DNA from: Acidobacteria bacterium Ga0077534
GTDB taxonomy: Bacteria > Acidobacteriota > Blastocatellia > Pyrinomonadales > Pyrinomonadaceae
Direction: 5' to 3'
NCBI GenBank assembly: GCA_001464455.1
Contig: LNEI01000008.1
Coordinates: 62,001-126,000, forward strand
Length of the DNA: 64,000 bases
Positions 53,810-63,400 of the stretch are shown piece by piece. Made by a program: the position numbers and the translations under genes. Numbering within the stretch: the first letter of the stretch is position 1; every line of letters starts with the position of its first letter. A model generated the notes under the pieces. It searched no databases, was not told where the DNA came from, and saw nothing but the letters and a program-made list of their open reading frames with translations.

Positions 53810-56800
53810 TTAACGAAGCACGACAAAGGTCACGCGATTCGTCAACGGATTGACGGTGAAGCGGAACAGTCCCGCGACCGGATTGGTCGTTGCCGGATTG
53901 ATTCCGCCGCCACCGCTGGTCCGCGTCCCGGCGTTCTCGTTCGGTGAACCGTTTGGCAGAACCTGCGTCGTTGCGATGTTAAAGGTGGTCGGGCCGTTGG
54001 CAAAACCCAGAACACGCATGACATAAGTCGTGTTCGGCTGTACTCCTGACGATACAAACTCGGTCGCCGTTGCTCCCGCTGACCTCGTCAATATCTGCCC
54101 GTCCATGGTTCTCAATTCGAAATCCAAGTCAACCGAGGTCAACGAGGTAAGTGTGGCCTCAAGTGCAAGAGCATCGGATTGAGTCGTGATTAAGACGTCT
54201 TCCCATGTAATTCCCTTGAATAATGGATCGCCCCATGTCGCACCGGTTGCCTCGCCGCCGGCTAGAGTTCCCGTGAAGCCCTGGTTGTAGAGCGAGAATA
54301 CGGTTGGTGGTGGCGGGTTCGACGTTCCGTCTCCGCCTTGCGTACCGGTTCCAACCGTATTTCCGGCGAACGCATTACCGAAGATGCGAGCGTCAAAAGT
54401 AAACAGCTGCGTCATCGGATTGTTGAATTCCACTCGTTTTGTCGACGATTGTCCACCGAGTGGTAAGGTCTGGTTGTAGACGAAGGTGTTTCCGGCCGCG
54501 TCAGCATTTTTTACCGTCACCGTCGGGTTCGAGATGCTGACGACCTGGAATTCGATCGGCGTGTAGACCGTCTTATCTGAGGAGAATGCTCCTCGAGCGT
54601 TGGTTAGTTTGTTATCAAATGACGTGATGCCGCCAGTGAAGCTGATGTTCGACAGGGCCGAATCGATCTGAGCAGTCAGATCTTGCCGTGTCTGAAGAGC
54701 CTTTGAGGAACCAGACAGATCTGAGAAACCAACTTGCCCGGTGGTGTTGACGCCGATCGCACGAACAACATATTCGCTATCGAACAGATTATTCAGTCCT
54801 GCCGGCGTGAACACTTCCTGGACCTTACCGTTGTCAACATATGTCGTAGCACCTCCATATGCATAACCTACATGGCGGAAACCAGTCGTCGAGCTGTCGC
54901 CGTCGTTGTAGGCCCGCTTGCCGTTGGGCTCACGCTGGCCGGCGAGTGCGGTTTTGCGTTTGAGGACCTGATAGGCGAGCGTTCCGGGGACGCTGTCCCA
55001 CGATACGCGAAGCGAGCGAGTGGAATCAGGCGTTACGCGAATGTTTGTTGGTACTGCCGGTGCAGCCTGGTTGCCGACGAACGGCTGAACCTGAGTCGAG
55101 ATCGTTGCTTTGCCGCCCGAAAATTCAACAGCATTGACGCCAAGTTCTTTCGAAGCAAACATCTGCTCGATCAGTGCTCGGTGCTTGCCAGGAGCGTCTG
55201 AATCTGTAGGATCGCTGGAATACAGCAACTGGTCAGCGACGATCATAGCGTCACGCGATTTAACCAGGGTGTCAGGTGATGTTGTTCCGAGAATGTACAT
55301 CGAACCGAGGAACTGACGCTCGAAAATGTTCGTTCCCTTGGTGATTGGTTTGAGTGCCGCACCGTCCTCAGGACGCGGGCGTTTGAACTGCGTGTTCTGC
55401 GGATACATTTTGTTTAGCATCGTCCGAATGTCCCACATGGTCGACATGTAGATCTCGCCATCGTAATGCTCTTCGAAACTTGGTGCTCCGTCGATGATTC
55501 GTGTCGCGATGTCGGAATATTTCAGTGAGGAATTCGCGCTGCGGATATAGCCGATCGAATCAGGATCGCGACCGAGTTCACGGTATCGTTGACGTAGTTT
55601 GAACGCGTTAACCACGTAGTCGCCAAGGCTCGGATTATCCGTTATCGTAAACGCCCACATGTCGGCTTGGCCTTCGTTAAGAGCACTGCCTTCGACGCCT
55701 TCGAGACCGGCGATAGGCGAGGTGATTGCGTGCATGCCTTCGTGGTACGGAACTGTTCCTTCAAGGGCTAGGTCATTGAATAAGAAACCGTGTCCGTACG
55801 ACGTTGGATTTACGACGACCGGCGACTTCGTGGCGGTGACGCCTTCGATGATGCTGGTTAGGTTCAAGGCAAACGCGTTATCGAGACCGAGCACCTTCTG
55901 TGCGAACTCAGGATCCGTTGCCGGTGGATAGCTGCCGCCCGCAATCGGAGTAATTACGTCCGGGATATGGACCGTTGCCGGAAGAGGCGTCGTCTTATTT
56001 GGGTAGGTATCCGGAAATGCTCCCTGCGAACCGAAGGTTGTAGGGTCGCCAGCGATGTGCAGGTTGTCTACATACTCAAGTAGGTACGTCGTGAAAAAGA
56101 ACGCGTTAATCTCGTCCTGATGCTCAGCAGGCTCGGCAAACTGGTCGATTTCGTTTGTCCTACCTTCAAAAGCCGCTGGATCGTCTTTCGAAAAATGCCA
56201 TGTGCCAAGCGATGCCTGCGCGAACGGCTGTTTGGTCGCGAGTGCGTTATTAACTACCGTGTTCGTTCCCGTTAGGGTTCCGTTCAATCCGGTAAAGACA
56301 TTTGAAGCATCGAATTTGCGAAGGTTCACTCGAACCTGATCACACGGCTTACCACCACACGTGCTGATGATTCCCTGATCCTTCAATTCCTGTGTGATCC
56401 GCGGGTATTTTGGATAGATATCAGCCGTCATTGGATGGACCGCATTCTGATAATTTACATAATCCTTTCGACCGACTATCTCGCCCGTCGTTGCGTCAAC
56501 CGAGATCATGTAAAGGCCGAACGGGTTCATCGAAAACTTCGCGACCTTGTATATAAGCTTGTAACCATCAGCGGTCGGATAGATACTGAGCTGCGGTTCG
56601 AGATTAGCTATCGGAGCGGCCTGAGCCGTCAGAGCTGCTGATCCGGCCTGAAGAAGGTTCGCGACAGCCGCTGGGATGTTAGCCGCAAAGCGTGCGAGAT
56701 CAACATCGGCCCGGTTTTTCGCCTGTTCGGCGGTTAGGGTCGGCTGCGTGTTGACGTTGACGTCCCGGAAGAACGGCCCACTCGCCATAACTACCTGGTT

Positions 56801-57337
56801 GTTACCGTTCATTACGAGGCCGATGCCACCGTCGCTGACCGGAACACCGTTGAAGACCTGTTGAAAGCGTATTAAATGACCGCCGAGTGCTGCTTTTTCA
56901 CTGAACACGCGAACGTTGTTCATGTCTGAGAGCCCGAAAAGCGAGGCATTTTGATTTAGAAAGGCGCGGCCTGCTTCTTCAGGCGTTCCTGAGAACTGCT
57001 GGGATGCGAAATCGTATATCACATCGGGTGAACCGCCGAAATCATTCCAGCGCACCGTGAGGTTTGGGGCGTTCGAAGCAGCTTTCAGATTGTTTAACGC
57101 TCCGAGCTGCTCACCAGTGGCGATCCGAATGCTCGGCAGATTGCGCGATTGATTGAGATCGAAATTTGGTGCCGAACGACGGTACATATTAGCGATCGGG
57201 TCGACCGCTCCCGGAGCCGCCTCGGAACTCGTACTCGGCTGAAGTAAAAACGCGGTTGCCGCCGCGGCTGTCAACGCCGCAAAGATTGTGAACCGGGTCA
57301 CCCATCGTTTCGTTGTTTTGTTTACCTTGCTTTTCAT
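53810..57337 (-). CDS. secreted M36 (fungalysin-like) metallopeptidase
   Basis: A 1175-residue zinc exoprotease. Signal peptide (about 12-40), an FTP-type propeptide (about 60-290, e.g. NVRVFSEKAALGGHLIRFQQVFNGVPV), then the catalytic domain with HEGMH near residue 530 (HExxH zinc site) and the downstream zinc-ligand region ALNEGQADMWAF. Later parts are fibronectin III-like (PAVPTNIRVTPDSTRSLRVSWD). The last about 200 residues share the C-terminal domain of subtilase 1, including VKNADAAGN, VEFNNPMTQLFTFDARI and the final GLFRFTVNPLTNRVTFVV. GGGGGA precedes the ATG. Its promoter has the CTCAA repeats. Confidence 0.92.
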   Translation of the reverse strand: MKSKVNKTTKRWVTRFTIFAALTAAAATAFLLQPSTSSEAAPGAVDPIANMYRRSAPNFDLNQSRNLPSIRIATGEQLGALNNLKAASNAPNLTVRWNDFGGSPDVIYDFASQQFSGTPEEAGRAFLNQNASLFGLSDMNNVRVFSEKAALGGHLIRFQQVFNGVPVSDGGIGLVMNGNNQVVMASGPFFRDVNVNTQPTLTAEQAKNRADVDLARFAANIPAAVANLLQAGSAALTAQAAPIANLEPQLSIYPTADGYKLIYKVAKFSMNPFGLYMISVDATTGEIVGRKDYVNYQNAVHPMTADIYPKYPRITQELKDQGIISTCGGKPCDQVRVNLRKFDASNVFTGLNGTLTGTNTVVNNALATKQPFAQASLGTWHFSKDDPAAFEGRTNEIDQFAEPAEHQDEINAFFFTTYLLEYVDNLHIAGDPTTFGSQGAFPDTYPNKTTPLPATVHIPDVITPIAGGSYPPATDPEFAQKVLGLDNAFALNLTSIIEGVTATKSPVVVNPTSYGHGFLFNDLALEGTVPYHEGMHAITSPIAGLEGVEGSALNEGQADMWAFTITDNPSLGDYVVNAFKLRQRYRELGRDPDSIGYIRSANSSLKYSDIATRIIDGAPSFEEHYDGEIYMSTMWDIRTMLNKMYPQNTQFKRPRPEDGAALKPITKGTNIFERQFLGSMYILGTTSPDTLVKSRDAMIVADQLLYSSDPTDSDAPGKHRALIEQMFASKELGVNAVEFSGGKATISTQVQPFVGNQAAPAVPTNIRVTPDSTRSLRVSWDSVPGTLAYQVLKRKTALAGQREPNGKRAYNDGDSSTTGFRHVGYAYGGATTYVDNGKVQEVFTPAGLNNLFDSEYVVRAIGVNTTGQVGFSDLSGSSKALQTRQDLTAQIDSALSNISFTGGITSFDNKLTNARGAFSSDKTVYTPIEFQVVSISNPTVTVKNADAAGNTFVYNQTLPLGGQSSTKRVEFNNPMTQLFTFDARIFGNAFAGNTVGTGTQGGDGTSNPPPPTVFSLYNQGFTGTLAGGEATGATWGDPLFKGITWEDVLITTQSDALALEATLTSLTSVDLDFELRTMDGQILTRSAGATATEFVSSGVQPNTTYVMRVLGFANGPTTFNIATTQVLPNGSPNENAGTRTSGGGGINPATTNPVAGLFRFTVNPLTNRVTFVVLR

Positions 57338-57389
57338 TTTATCCCCCAGAAGTTTTGTTGTTTAGAGTTTGGTTAAATCTATAGTCTGG

Positions 57390-57454
57390 ACTTTATCTTC
57401 GGTGGCTTGAGAAACACTTGACCGCCCTGTTTTGAGACTTGAGGAAAACTTGAA
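57390..57454 (-). promoter_or_regulatory. CTCAA-repeat promoter of the M36 protease
   Basis: Minus-strand boxes at start bases 57454 (TTCAA), 57443 (CTCAA), 57422 (GTCAA) and 57411 (CTCAA), spaced 11, 21 and 11 bp. TAAAGT (57395-57390) follows 11 bp after the last. Start near 57383, 46 bp before the ATG. An extra CTCAA lies at 57436. Confidence 0.78.
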
Positions 57455-57532
57455 TGGAACTGGTATCGATATGCGTTTGTGGCTGTTTCAAAAACGTAAT
57501 CGGGTATGCATTTCCCGTGCTGCGCAATAACA

Positions 57533-57579
57533 AACGCGGAACCCGACGTGGACGAGTTCGTCCGATCGGGTTCCGCGTT
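57533..57579 (-). terminator. long inverted repeat downstream of subtilase 3
   Basis: AACGCGGAACCCGA and TCGGGTTCCGCGTT are perfect 14-bp arms around a 19-base centre that can itself pair. It lies about 145 bp past the subtilase 3 stop codon. The T run after it on the minus strand is weak, so it may act as a terminator, an mRNA stabiliser or something else. The rest of the 57338-57722 gap holds the M36 promoter and no gene. Confidence 0.5.
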
Positions 57580-57722
57580 GTTAATTCGTTCCCAGCCCCT
57601 CGCTTGGAACGAAATTTTGATCGTCAATTGCAGAACTCGCACGAAGTGTCAGGAATTTTCGGCCACCGAACTTTTGATGAAATCGGAAAATCCTTTACCT
57701 CGTGCGGTCGCCCCCTTGTAAA

Positions 57723-60242
57723 CTATCCGCCGATTGAGAACAATCCGCTGAACGTATTCAGCCGGGCCGCAAAGTCCGCTCGATTGATCGCAGTTCCGGG
57801 ATCGAATCTCGGTCCCGGAAGGACAATAAATTGTCCCGGTCCGGTCTGTCGAACCTCGGCAGGAAAGGCCTCGAAGATTCCCTTGTTTATCGCAAGTTGG
57901 ACGTAGCCGCGAAGTGCGGCAGGGATCTGCGAGTTGTCGGTCAAAGCAACACCACCGGAAGTAGCCGTTGATCCTGCGAGATTTCGGGCGGCGGTATCGT
58001 GGCCGAGTGCCTTGACTAAAGCGACCGCGAGATCGAGGCGGTTAATCTGGCCTGTCGGTTGAAAGACGTTTCCGGTAAAAGCGATCATCCCGGTTGGAAC
58101 GAAATCATAATCCCGTAACGTCGAGCCTTTAGCGGTAACTGCTTCAGCAATATTCAACAATTCGCCCGATACATCACCAAATTTCGGCGTCGCTCCCAAA
58201 GATTGGCGAAGCGATGTGTTGAGCACCAGCGATCGTGCGAGATCTTCACGCGTCACAAGCGACGCCGGTCGGAATGTGCCGTCCGCGTAGATATCGATCA
58301 CTCGGTTTTTGATCGCAGCTTCTATTGCAGCCTTTTGAGGATGCGACGCCAAATCGGCGATATTCGGCAGGATAAATTTAACCTGCGTCACCGTTCCATC
58401 AACGGGTCCCGGAGCAGCTCCCTGGGTTGGCAACGATGCCTGCGGAGCCGCAGCCAAGCTGCGTGCACCACGAACTTCCAGCGTCCACTGTCCGGCGACC
58501 GGATTGTCGACTACGATCTGACGCTTGTTGCTGCCAATGACCGGAAAGTCGATGGCAGTTGAATAGGTGAGGCCGTTAGGAGCCGTAAGCCGAATACCTA
58601 CGAGGTTGCCCGTACCTTCTTCAGCAGCGGTATCAACCGTCGCTGCGACGTCGAGCACATTCATGTCCGGACTCACCGTAAACGTGGTTGCGTTGGTTGA
58701 AGCCGGGCCGGAATTAGCAGGGTTAAAGTCGATGTGAAATGTCTGCTGAGCAGGACGCTCTTCGCCAAAAACAGCATTGTAACTTACATCCTGGAAACTG
58801 CGGTAATCCTTCCCGCGGTTGAAAACTTTATCGACTGCCGCATGGGCGTTAACATGGCCTGCTCCGACTTCATAGTCATCATATCCCGGCATTTTCGATG
58901 CCGTGTCTACGAGAATCTGTTTGATCTCGTCCGGCGTTAGTGTGATGTCGGCGTCAAGCATTAGAGCTACGACACCAGCAACATACGGTGTGGCCATTGA
59001 TGTTCCGGAGATCTGTGTATAGAAGGGGATAAGCCCCGGAGCGAGCTCGGTATCGGCGGTGAGGCCGTTTGCGGTAAGGTTCAACGTCGACCGCGTAGAG
59101 GCAATCGCAGAGGTAAATCGTCCAGCGTTCGCTTCGAATGCACGACCGGTTCCAGGTGCTACGAGAGTTGGTGCATCGTTATCGTTTAAAGGGTTATTGT
59201 CACTAAGACGTTCCGCACGAGGCGTGCCGCGTGACGAGAAATCGGCCAGCGTACCCTCTTTTGTTCCTGCACCAACGCCAATCACCCATGGAGCCTGTGC
59301 GTAAGGGCTCAGCGTGTCTTTTGCAGCACCGTCATTCCCGCCAGCGAAAAGAACCATCATGTTCCGCTCGTAACCGATACGGCTTGCGATCGTGATGGGA
59401 TGATCCGGATTAAATTCGCCTCCGCCAAGCGGGCCGTAGCTATTCGTCACAACGCGGATGTTGTAATTGAACTGGTTTGCGAGCCCCCATTCCCAAGCAC
59501 CGAGTGGATTGACCACCAAAATTCCCGCACCGAGCCCGGCGCCGACGATCTTTGCTCCGGGAGCTACGCCAGAATAAAGTCCGCCCGAACGAACGCCCGA
59601 TCCGCCGACGATGCCCGCGCAATGCGTTCCGTGGCCGACGGTCTCATCCGTGTTCTGGATATTTTCGATGGTGACGTTAGGCGTGAATCCCTGAACAGTG
59701 CTGGTTGCAAGCACCGGATGCACATTCTGTACGACCTTCGTGCCGAATGGCAGATCCGCGTGGGTCGCGTCGACCCCGGAGTCAATCACGAGGACCGAGA
59801 AATTACCGGCACCGGAAACAGGCATCCCGCCATTTCTCGTCGTCATAGCACTGTCGGACTGGAGTTTGGCGACACCGCCCATTATTCGGGCCTGATTCAT
59901 GTAATAAATCAACGGATCGTTCGACCAAATGGAGCGGACCGCGGCATTATTTGCCAGTGCCCGTACCTGTCCGACGGTCATCGGCTGAGCTACCATGCCC
60001 AGGGTCGGAAATGTCTGCCCGCCGGTAACGCCGACACCTCGCAACACGTTCAAGTGCGAGTCCTGAAGCCCGTTGTTCGTATTAAACGAGACAATGACCA
60101 TGCCAGCCGAGGCGGCGTCGCCGAGCGTTGCGAGCTTGGTCTGCAACGATGGTGCCAGCGTCGCCGCCTGTGCCGCAAACGCGAACGCGGCCACCGCGAC
60201 GACGGCGATAGTAAATTTGCCGAGTATTTTATTGATCTTCAC
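57723..60242 (-). CDS. secreted subtilisin-like serine protease 3 (S8) with SLH domains
   Basis: An 839-residue exoprotease with signal peptide (about 5-27). The triad is Asp in VIDSGVDATH, His in GHGTHCAG and Ser in SGTSMATPYVAG. A P-domain/PPC-like part follows. The C-terminal about 170 residues hold S-layer-homology modules (IDIYADGTFRPASLVTREDLARSL, FQPTGQINRLDLAVALVKAL, FDPGTAINRADFAARL), which usually bind cell-wall or surface polymers, so this protease is probably held on the surface. The GTG at 60242 has GGAGGGGAG upstream; the longer frame to 60407 would overlap the promoter repeats and is rejected. Confidence 0.9.
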   Translation of the reverse strand: MKINKILGKFTIAVVAVAAFAFAAQAATLAPSLQTKLATLGDAASAGMVIVSFNTNNGLQDSHLNVLRGVGVTGGQTFPTLGMVAQPMTVGQVRALANNAAVRSIWSNDPLIYYMNQARIMGGVAKLQSDSAMTTRNGGMPVSGAGNFSVLVIDSGVDATHADLPFGTKVVQNVHPVLATSTVQGFTPNVTIENIQNTDETVGHGTHCAGIVGGSGVRSGGLYSGVAPGAKIVGAGLGAGILVVNPLGAWEWGLANQFNYNIRVVTNSYGPLGGGEFNPDHPITIASRIGYERNMMVLFAGGNDGAAKDTLSPYAQAPWVIGVGAGTKEGTLADFSSRGTPRAERLSDNNPLNDNDAPTLVAPGTGRAFEANAGRFTSAIASTRSTLNLTANGLTADTELAPGLIPFYTQISGTSMATPYVAGVVALMLDADITLTPDEIKQILVDTASKMPGYDDYEVGAGHVNAHAAVDKVFNRGKDYRSFQDVSYNAVFGEERPAQQTFHIDFNPANSGPASTNATTFTVSPDMNVLDVAATVDTAAEEGTGNLVGIRLTAPNGLTYSTAIDFPVIGSNKRQIVVDNPVAGQWTLEVRGARSLAAAPQASLPTQGAAPGPVDGTVTQVKFILPNIADLASHPQKAAIEAAIKNRVIDIYADGTFRPASLVTREDLARSLVLNTSLRQSLGATPKFGDVSGELLNIAEAVTAKGSTLRDYDFVPTGMIAFTGNVFQPTGQINRLDLAVALVKALGHDTAARNLAGSTATSGGVALTDNSQIPAALRGYVQLAINKGIFEAFPAEVRQTGPGQFIVLPGPRFDPGTAINRADFAARLNTFSGLFSIGG

Positions 60243-60286
60243 CTGTATCTCCCCTCCAAAAATTTTGTTATTCAAAAACAGTTTGA

Positions 60287-60351
60287 AGAATAAAGGAGAG
60301 GCTTTGAGAAATACTTGAGCGGCGTTCTCAAAGGGTTGAGGGAAACTTGAG
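60287..60351 (-). promoter_or_regulatory. CTCAA-repeat promoter of subtilase 3
   Basis: Minus-strand CTCAA boxes at start bases 60351, 60340, 60319 and 60308, spaced 11, 21 and 11 bp. TATTCT (60292-60287) follows 11 bp after the last box. Start near 60280, 38 bp before the GTG. Confidence 0.8.
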
Positions 60352-60477
60352 ACGAGTGGAGTCCTAGGGTTGTCTCGGGCTTTCAGCCTCTGATGTTGAG
60401 GAGACAATGTAGTAGCGCTAAATCAATTGAGACCTGGAATAAAGACGCGGAATGCGGGGGGCGCCAGTTAATTAGGC

Positions 60478-63400
60478 CTATTTAAGAAGTTCCTGGACAA
60501 GTCGTTTCGTTTCCGCCGAGGGCTGAATACCGAGTTCCTGCTTGAGGAGTTCGGTCATGTCTTCGTAATGCTTACGGACCGCGGCTGGTTTGCTCTGGGC
60601 GGCAAGAACCTTCATCGTTAGCCGGTGCAGATCCTCGCGATAGGGATCGATAATAAGGATCTGTCCCGCGAACTTCAGAGCGTCGGTCCATCGTTTCTGT
60701 GTGACAGAAAGCTTAGCGAGAGCATTTAGCACGCGGGAAAATTGTTCCTGATAGAACGGACGCTGCTCTTCGGCCCAATCTTCGTAAAGACCTTCCATAA
60801 ACTCGCCACGATAGAGATCGTAAGCGGATTCGAGAGTTTTTCGCAGCTCATCATCGTCTTTGTCGCGTTTCGCGTTCTCGGCAGCCGCGATAAAGGCAAC
60901 AAAATCTTCGGTATCGATTTGATACGTGAATTCGGGATTTAATTGGTAAGATCCGTCACGAAAGACGATGAAATTCTGTTTGAACGCCTGGCGGCTATTT
61001 AGAGCCTTGCGGATGTGCGAGATTGTTGGATGAAAGTTCTTTTCGATCGCGGCGAGTTCATCATCGCCCCAGAAAGCTTCGATTAAAACATCCTTCGGGA
61101 CGCGCCGGTTTTTTCGGGTTGATATATAACAAAAAATGTCCCGGGCCCGGCGAGTCGTCCACGCGTCTGGAGCAAATGGTTTGCTTGGGTCGCGGAAAAT
61201 CTCGACATGCCCCAAAACTCTGATCGTAAGATCGGTGACCGTCGCGTCGAGTGTCTGAATTCGTAAGTCCGGAGTAGGGAGACTAGGCTGATTTTCCAGT
61301 TTAGTCTCTCGACTCTCGACAATCTCGCGGAGATCCGGTGGCAGTTTTTCAAGAATATCCTCATATCCGAAAATGCCACGATTGCGGCGAATCTCGGTCT
61401 TGAGCCAGTACTCATAATCGAATCGGGCTGAGAGGTCGAGCACTCGTTGAATCGGAGAGACCATTTCCTTGTGTAAGCCTGAAACGAAGAGCGTTTCGGC
61501 TAGGAGCATCAATGCGAGAGACTCGTCGTAGTAATAATTTTGACCGTGGAAGAACTCCAGAACCCCATGGATTCGCGTGGCCAACCCGTCGGTTTTCCCT
61601 TCGGCTAGATCAACCTGGCACAAACACAATTGAGCAGTATTCGACGTTAACTCAGGATGACGTTGAGACCTCGATTCGATCAATGTCTCCAGAAGGGCTC
61701 GGGCCTTTACCGTATCGCCCCGTAATAGATTGAACCTTGCGCGTTCTTCGTTCAATTCCCGAGTCGCGAGATCGACGCCAGCATCGTCATAAGCGTTCAA
61801 GGCTCGTTGGTAGAATTCGGAGGCGTGTGAGAAATCCTGTCTTTCCCGGTAGAAATTCCCGTATGTTTCAAATATCTCCGGCAGAAGGGATTTTAAGTTA
61901 AACAGCTGACACAACTCTAGGGCAAGTTCGAGATGCTTCTCAGTCTTTTCAAACTCACCCCGATAGAGATGCAGACGCGCGACATTTAAATGGCCGATTG
62001 CTTCTTGAGGAAGGTGTTTACTTGACTGGCCTTCTTGAAAAATGCGGTTGAACCAGCGAATTGCTTCACCAAAGTCACCACGAAAACCCGGTGCGAGGGC
62101 AAGGTTATGAGCAATTAGCCGAATGTGCTGATCGTTCGATTGCGCCTCGGCCAGCTCTAAAGCTACACGAAACTGCTGCTCAGCCTCATTCCAATTGCCT
62201 TCCTGGATTAGGCAGAGACCACGTGTGTTGAGGCATTTCAGATACGTTTCCGATTCCGTAGATACGAGTTTTTCCGCTTTCTCGAGCAGCGACAGAGCCT
62301 CTTTGGGCTTCGCTTTGCGTCTGGCAAGACTTGCGAGCGAATGCAGAGCTTCGGCCTCGGCGGCGGCATCCTTTTGCTCAGCAAAAAGCTTTACGGCCCG
62401 GTTGAGGAGATTGGTCGATTTTGTCGTTTCGCCTTGCAGCCGCGCGATTTCCGCCTGATGAAGCAGGGATCGGGGATGGCGTTCCAATATCTCAAACGGA
62501 ACCTTCTCCACGAAAGAAGCAAGGGAGGTGATGGCACCCGCGGCGATCCACTCGTTTCCCCGTTTTGCGATCACCTCGGCAGCACGTTCAAAATTCTCCG
62601 CGTCGAGCAGAAATGGTAAAGCCATCTCTGATTGTCTATTTTGTAAGAAGATTTCAGCTATGCGATTTCGCTCCTGCGAGATCCGGGCAACTCCGATCTC
62701 AGACCTTAGACGCCGCTGAAGAAAACCGCGAAACAACGGATGAAACCGGTACTCCTCGGCTGTGCCTCCGTCGCCCGCAACACTCAGGAAAATATTCTTC
62801 TCAACAAGATCTGGTAATGCCGCGGAACACCGCATGTCGGGAAACAGCATGCTGCACTGATCGAGCGGCAATGATTCTAGTAGGGACAAATACAGGAGCA
62901 GTTTTTGCGAATTTTCTTCTTCCCGCGTAAAGACCTCTTCGGCAAAGTAGTCGAAGATATCTTTTTCTGACCGTTGCAGGATTTCAGACAGGTCGAGTAC
63001 CGCTGCCGAACCTTCGCCATCAATTTCTTTCTCCGCGATCTGCCGAACGAGCTGCAGGGCCGTGATCCAGCCGTGCGTCCGATTCCGATACTCGAGCACT
63101 TGATCGTTTCGCAATTCGACATTTAGCGTATTGCGAAAAAGCTCCTTAACCTCCTCATCGTTGAACAGCAGATCGTCGCGTGTAATTACCATCGCGGCCG
63201 CTTGCGTTCGCCGCTTCATAATCGCGAGTGGCGGCAGATCTCGGGTCGTGATCATCAAGTGAAAATGCTCAGACGAATACTGCAATATACGGTCGACGAT
63301 CTTGTGAACGACCGTGTCCGGACCAATGTGATGATAATCGTCGAGAACCAGAATGAAAGGCTGTTCGATCACCCGAAGTATTTCGTTTGATAGCAGATCG

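Noticed and set aside
47246-60318. Long antisense open frames opposite the protease genes (for example 59400-60293)
   Set aside because: They are shadows of strongly supported genes with signal peptides and catalytic motifs on the minus strand, and show no family features.
57723-60407. Longer N-terminus for subtilase 3 starting at 60407
   Set aside because: The extra residues span the CTCAA promoter and lie before a good GGAGGGGAG-GTG start that directly precedes the signal peptide.
60395-60431. Two further TTGAG boxes between subtilase 3 and the regulator gene
   Set aside because: They lack 11-bp partners and no TAnnnT box follows at the fixed distance; they are probably chance matches.
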